Shown here: piece after piece, positions 61,401 through 64,000 of the stretch | Position numbering within the stretch: position 1 is the first letter of the stretch | How the letters are laid out: each line of letters opens with the position of its first letter | Notes under the pieces: model-generated | What the model was told of the DNA's origin: nothing | What the model saw: only the letters and a program-made list of their open reading frames with translations | Databases searched by the model: none | Translations under genes and position numbers: made by a program | Source: Variovorax sp. dw_308 | GTDB taxonomy: Bacteria > Pseudomonadota > Gammaproteobacteria > Burkholderiales > Burkholderiaceae_C | DNA: 64,000 bases | NCBI RefSeq assembly: GCF_019207085.1 | Contig: NZ_JAATOM010000016.1 | Location: 1-64,000, forward strand | Direction: 5' to 3'

Positions 61401-61484
61401 TTACTTCAGGACGAGTGCAAGCACGAGCATGAAGACAATGAGCGCCGTGGGGATGGCGAACGCCAACCACGCAGCACTCGCCAA
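61401..61484 (-). CDS. possible 27-residue single-helix membrane protein
   Basis: A TTG one base after the stop of the cupredoxin-like gene opens 27 codons ending in TAA. The product is almost wholly hydrophobic (LASAAWLAFAIPTALIVFML, then a short end in Lys) and would be one transmembrane helix. Its coupling to the cupredoxin stop and a G-rich stretch upstream support translation. It is too short for family assignment and might be the tail of a decayed gene. Confidence 0.35.
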   Translation of the reverse strand: MASAAWLAFAIPTALIVFMLVLALVLK

Positions 61485-61485
61485 G

Positions 61486-62145
61486 CTAAAGCCGCCGCCC
61501 CCGCGGGACCACGCTCAACTGCATCGTCGCCGTCGCAGGCGCCGCGGTCAGCGTGGCCTGCTGCGGCGCGATGTCGATGAGCTGGTCCGCATGCCAGACC
61601 TTGATGATGGCCGCGCCTTCCGGCACGTTGAGCGTGGCCACGCCCTCAGCGTTGGTCAGCGAGGCCCAGGGCGAATCGCTCACGTAGACGTAGCCGCGCA
61701 TCGAGTTGTGCAGGTGGCAGCCGAGCAGCACCGCGCCGGGCTTGTCGAACACCGCGTCGGCGGACTTCGCGGCCTTGCCATCCGCCTTGCCGTCGATGCG
61801 CAGTTCGAAGCCGCCCGCGGCGTCGTCGTTGAACTGCGCGATGCCGGCGGCCGAGGCGCGCACGTGGTGCTCCCACGGATCGTTGTTGACGAAGTGCGCC
61901 TTCGCGCCCACCGCCACGACACTCACGGCCGGGACGAAGCGCATGTTCAGCTGGCTGATGACCACGTCCTTCGGCAGGCCGGCGGGCGTGGTGGAACGGC
62001 CTGCGCTGACCACCACCACGACCGCGTTGCTGACGGGCTTGCCTTCCTTGTCGAGTACGCTGACCTGCAGCGAGGTGTTGGCTGCCGCGCAACCGGCAAG
62101 CGCGAGCAATGCCGCGGCGACGAGGCCGCGTGTCCTGGTCTTCAT
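61486..62145 (-). CDS. cupredoxin-like lipoprotein (plastocyanin-fold, type 1 copper site)
   Basis: The 219-residue product has a lipobox ALAGC (Cys19). The C-terminal half has the type 1 copper motif C-x2-H-x2-M in GCHLHNSMRGY (Cys143, His146, Met149) and an upstream HHV (His93/94) that can supply the other ligand. It resembles methylamine-utilisation-type plastocyanin proteins and probably carries electrons in the periplasm. It follows the COG4315-type gene by 4 bases on the same strand, and a possible tiny membrane ORF follows it. Confidence 0.8.
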   Translation of the reverse strand: MKTRTRGLVAAALLALAGCAAANTSLQVSVLDKEGKPVSNAVVVVVSAGRSTTPAGLPKDVVISQLNMRFVPAVSVVAVGAKAHFVNNDPWEHHVRASAAGIAQFNDDAAGGFELRIDGKADGKAAKSADAVFDKPGAVLLGCHLHNSMRGYVYVSDSPWASLTNAEGVATLNVPEGAAIIKVWHADQLIDIAPQQATLTAAPATATMQLSVVPRGRRL

Positions 62146-62149
62146 GGGA

Positions 62150-62524
62150 TCAGCCGGGGATGATGTGCCAGACCTTCAGGTAGTTGTCGCCGTACTTGTC
62201 GCCGGGCTCCTGGTCCTCGGGCCAGGTGTAGAGCGGCTTGCCGCGGAAGGCCCACTGCTTCTTGCCGTCGTCCCGGGTGACGAGGGTGTACTCGCCGCCG
62301 GGGCTGGCGCCGTCGGCGGCAATGAGTGGCGGCCATTTCCGTGCGCAATCGCCGTTGCAGACCGACTTGCCCGAGTTCGCCACGTCCTTGTCGAAGGTGT
62401 AGAGCGTCAGGCCCTTGGCATCGACCAGCATGCCGCCCGCGGCCTTGACCGGCAGCTTGTTCGGCGCCGTCGCGCAACCGGCGAGAACGGCAAGACTCAG
62501 GGCAAGGCAGGCAACCAGTTTCAT
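62150..62524 (-). CDS. COG4315-type secreted-repeat lipoprotein
   Basis: The 124-residue product has a lipobox LAVLAGC (Cys17) and two repeats of the secreted-lipoprotein type with Y-x-F-x-x-D (LYTFDKD) and CNGDCARKWPPL. Such proteins are extracytoplasmic and often stand beside redox proteins; the biochemical role is unknown. The ATG at 62524 is chosen since GAGGA lies at good spacing. With the cupredoxin gene it forms one operon. Confidence 0.85.
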   Translation of the reverse strand: MKLVACLALSLAVLAGCATAPNKLPVKAAGGMLVDAKGLTLYTFDKDVANSGKSVCNGDCARKWPPLIAADGASPGGEYTLVTRDDGKKQWAFRGKPLYTWPEDQEPGDKYGDNYLKVWHIIPG

Positions 62525-62650
62525 GAACTTCCTCGTCATGGCGTGTGAATGATGGCCCCAGATTACACATTTTGATACATTTGCGCGAGAGGGTCGACCC
62601 GAGATTTCGGGTTGCCAGCAACGATCGCGCGTCGCAGCCAGAATCGGCGC

Positions 62651-63358
62651 ATGACCGACCTATCCAATTTCCCCATCACCCGGAAGTGGCCCGCCACGCA
62701 CCCCGACCGGCTCCAGTTGTATTCCCTGCCCACGCCCAACGGCGTGAAGGTCTCGATCATGCTGGAGGAGACCGGGCTGCCCTACGAGGTGCACCTGGTC
62801 GACTTCGGCAAGCACGACCAGCTGACGCCGGAGTTCCTGTCGATCAGCCCGAACAACAAGATCCCGGCGATCCTCGACCCCCACGGCCCGGGCGGCAAGC
62901 CGCTGGCGCTGTTCGAGTCCGGCGCCATCCTGGTCTACCTGGCGAGCAAGACCGGCCAGTTCATGCCCAGGGACGACGCGGGCCGCTACGAGACGCTGCA
63001 GTGGCTGATGTTCCAGATGGGCGGCATCGGGCCGATGTTCGGCCAGGTCGGTTTCTTCAGCAAGTTCGCCGGCAAGGACTATGAAGACAAGCGCCCGCGC
63101 GACCGCTACGTGGCCGAGGCCAAGCGCCTGCTGGGCGTGCTCGACAAGCACCTCGCCGGCCGGCAATGGATCATGGGCGACGAGTACACGATCGCCGACA
63201 TCGCGAGCTTCCCATGGATCCGCAACCTGATCGGCTTCTATGAGGCGGGAGAGTTGGTGGGCTTCAAGGAGTACACGAACGTGGCGCGGGTGCTGGAGGC
63301 GTTCGTGGCGCGGCCGGCCGTGGCCAGGGGGCTGACGATTCCTGCGCGGCCTCAGTGA
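62651..63358 (+). CDS. glutathione S-transferase (Nu/YfcG-like)
   Basis: The 235-residue protein has an N-terminal thioredoxin-like domain with SLPTPNGVKVSIMLEETGLPYE (about 25-46, quoted in part), the ISPNNKIPAILD turn with cis-Pro and the LFESGAILVYLA glutathione-binding motif, then an alpha-helical C-terminal domain with ADIASFPW. The PTPNG motif is typical of the YfcG/Nu class, which reduces disulfides. The start at 62651 gives the usual extended N-terminus. Confidence 0.93.
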   Translation: MTDLSNFPITRKWPATHPDRLQLYSLPTPNGVKVSIMLEETGLPYEVHLVDFGKHDQLTPEFLSISPNNKIPAILDPHGPGGKPLALFESGAILVYLASKTGQFMPRDDAGRYETLQWLMFQMGGIGPMFGQVGFFSKFAGKDYEDKRPRDRYVAEAKRLLGVLDKHLAGRQWIMGDEYTIADIASFPWIRNLIGFYEAGELVGFKEYTNVARVLEAFVARPAVARGLTIPARPQ

Positions 63359-63380
63359 ATAAAACGCGGCAAATCGCGCC

Positions 63381-63568
63381 TCACCCGCCGCGGCGCGCCC
63401 TTGCCGCAGCAAGCCTGGCCTGCAAGCGTGCAATGACGTCTTCGGCCTCGTAGTACCGGCCCGACTTCCGCGCATCGGCGAGCGAACGCATGCCGCGCGC
63501 CAAGAACGCGGCCTGGCGTCCGCCCTCGCGTCGTCGTTTGGGGGCGACCGATATTCCGCATCGTCAAA
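63381..63568 (-). pseudogene. possible frameshifted antitoxin-like small ORF
   Basis: The last ~44 codons (ending TGA at 63381-63383) read QAAFLARGMRSLADARKSGR..., with DVIARLQARLAAAR near the end. This pattern of a basic loop followed by an acidic helix is seen in ParD/RelB-type antitoxins. No start codon fits that frame before a stop, and an upstream frame reads DDAEYRSPPNDD and joins only by a shift near 63505. So the gene is either frameshifted or not real. No toxin is adjacent. Confidence 0.25.
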
Positions 63569-63833
63569 GCCCCGCCCGCGCAGCCCGCACCCGGTCCTCG
63601 ATCCACTGCGCGAACCCACGCTCCGCCTGCAGCCGGAACGCGTTGCGCGCCTGGTTGCAGGCCGCATGCGCGAGCCGGCGATGCTGCTGCTTGCGGACGC
63701 TGCCAAGCGTCGCGTCGTTCAGGTGCTCGATGGTGGCGGATTCGGGCCGGCCGTGCGGCGCGTCGAAATCCATGGGCAGCTTGCACCAGTGGCAGTTGGG
63801 GCCGAAGGTGCTTCGGAGGGCTTGGACACTCAT
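63564..63833 (-). CDS. small HNH endonuclease-like protein
   Basis: The 89-residue protein shows the HNH motif pattern: CHWC (Cys14, Cys17), TIEHL (Glu36, His37), Asn39 and HAACN (His56, Cys59, Asn60). The cysteines should bind zinc, and the His-Asn-His-type centre could bind a metal for nicking. It lacks the N-terminal domains of restriction nucleases, so it may be a solitary phage-type nuclease or decay product. It is the last complete gene in the window. Confidence 0.75.
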   Translation of the reverse strand: MSVQALRSTFGPNCHWCKLPMDFDAPHGRPESATIEHLNDATLGSVRKQQHRRLAHAACNQARNAFRLQAERGFAQWIEDRVRAARAGL

Positions 63834-63961
63834 GGCTGCGACTGTAGTCCGCGACGCCAGCGCCGCTGGGGGCGCCGGGGGCTGCGGGCGCTGGGAGCTT
63901 GGCGCTGCGCTGGGGCGCTTCGCGCGCTCATGGAAGTCGTGGCCATCGGCGGGGCGTTCCT

Positions 63962-63989
63962 AGGGTTAACCCTTAGCTTTCGCTAAAAT
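63962..63989 (+). promoter_or_regulatory. palindrome and -10-like element at the window end
   Basis: AGGGTTAACCCT (63962-63973) is a perfect 12-base palindrome, followed by TAAAAT (63984-63989), a -10-like hexamer. A gene probably starts just beyond the window on the plus strand. No convincing -35 box is visible, so the promoter may need an activator or repressor binding the palindrome. Confidence 0.35.
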
Positions 63990-64000
63990 TCGTTTCCCAT

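Noticed and set aside
1..64000. tRNA or rRNA genes
   Set aside because: No cloverleaf with TTCGA-type T arm or rRNA signature was recognised on reading; a tRNAscan run would be decisive.

Overview
The window looks like a chromosomal segment of a GC-rich betaproteobacterium of the order Burkholderiales, most likely Comamonadaceae (Variovorax-like). This is inferred from the strong G/C third-position bias, the polyhydroxyalkanoate (PHA) genes (phasin, granule-region protein, depolymerase-like esterase), the many regulators and CoA or amino-acid enzymes, and the recurrent GC-rich palindromic repeats. No rRNA, tRNA or CRISPR array was seen.

Bases 1-14.6 kb form a surface-polysaccharide (O-antigen type) locus. 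A minus-strand operon running from 14618 down to 6419 has the order rfbB-rfbD-rfbA-rfbC (dTDP-L-rhamnose), rfbG, an SDR epimerase/reductase, a GT2 glycosyltransferase, rfbF (CDP-glucose branch), a methyltransferase and a GtrA-like flippase. Most junctions are ATGA or GTGA overlaps. To the left lie a coiled-coil methyltransferase and two plus-strand GT-C-like membrane proteins. Between them are a truncated IS3-type transposase and the decayed tail of a third GT-C-like gene. This left part is visibly less GC-rich than the rest, which fits horizontal acquisition.

From 14.9 to 25 kb come a phasin, a TetR regulator, a tetratricopeptide-like protein, acyl-CoA-binding protein, a CaiB-type CoA transferase, an AraC regulator, a PHA granule-region protein, a zinc aminopeptidase-like lipoprotein, a molybdopterin oxidoreductase and a branched-chain amino-acid-type binding protein. 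From 25 to 36.6 kb there are DUF2817 and M20 hydrolases, a GlpQ-type phosphodiesterase, ArgE, a DUF445 protein, type III pantothenate kinase, an MDR reductase, a rhodanese, a CopG-type regulator and a PHB-depolymerase-like esterase. From 36.7 to 45.5 kb there are a glutamine-rich FecR-like protein, glutathione reductase, a DUF616 protein, AMP nucleosidase, a DEAD-box helicase and a SUI1-type factor. From 45.6 to 50.6 kb a zinc-ribbon-less sirtuin stands divergent from an HscC-type Hsp70, which is followed by two membrane-anchored J-like proteins without an HPD motif, one ending in a TonB C-terminal domain. The rest holds DadA, an ArsR regulator, a cytochrome P450, two exported proteins of unknown role, a flavin-binding-type protein, LysR, a NodI/NodJ-like ABC exporter, an aspartate-racemase-like protein, a MazE/PemK toxin-antitoxin pair, a cupredoxin-like lipoprotein with a COG4315-type lipoprotein, a glutathione transferase and a small HNH protein.

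The most unusual non-coding content is three families of palindromic intergenic repeats. Family A has ends AAGGTGTGAA and three clear copies, each directly behind a gene. Family B has three copies of about 180 bp whose nested stems differ in sequence but stay paired, which is the signature of a conserved secondary structure. Family C is one 112-bp CGCAGA-rich palindrome. The HscC/J-like/TonB_C cluster and repeat family B are the best candidates for something undescribed.
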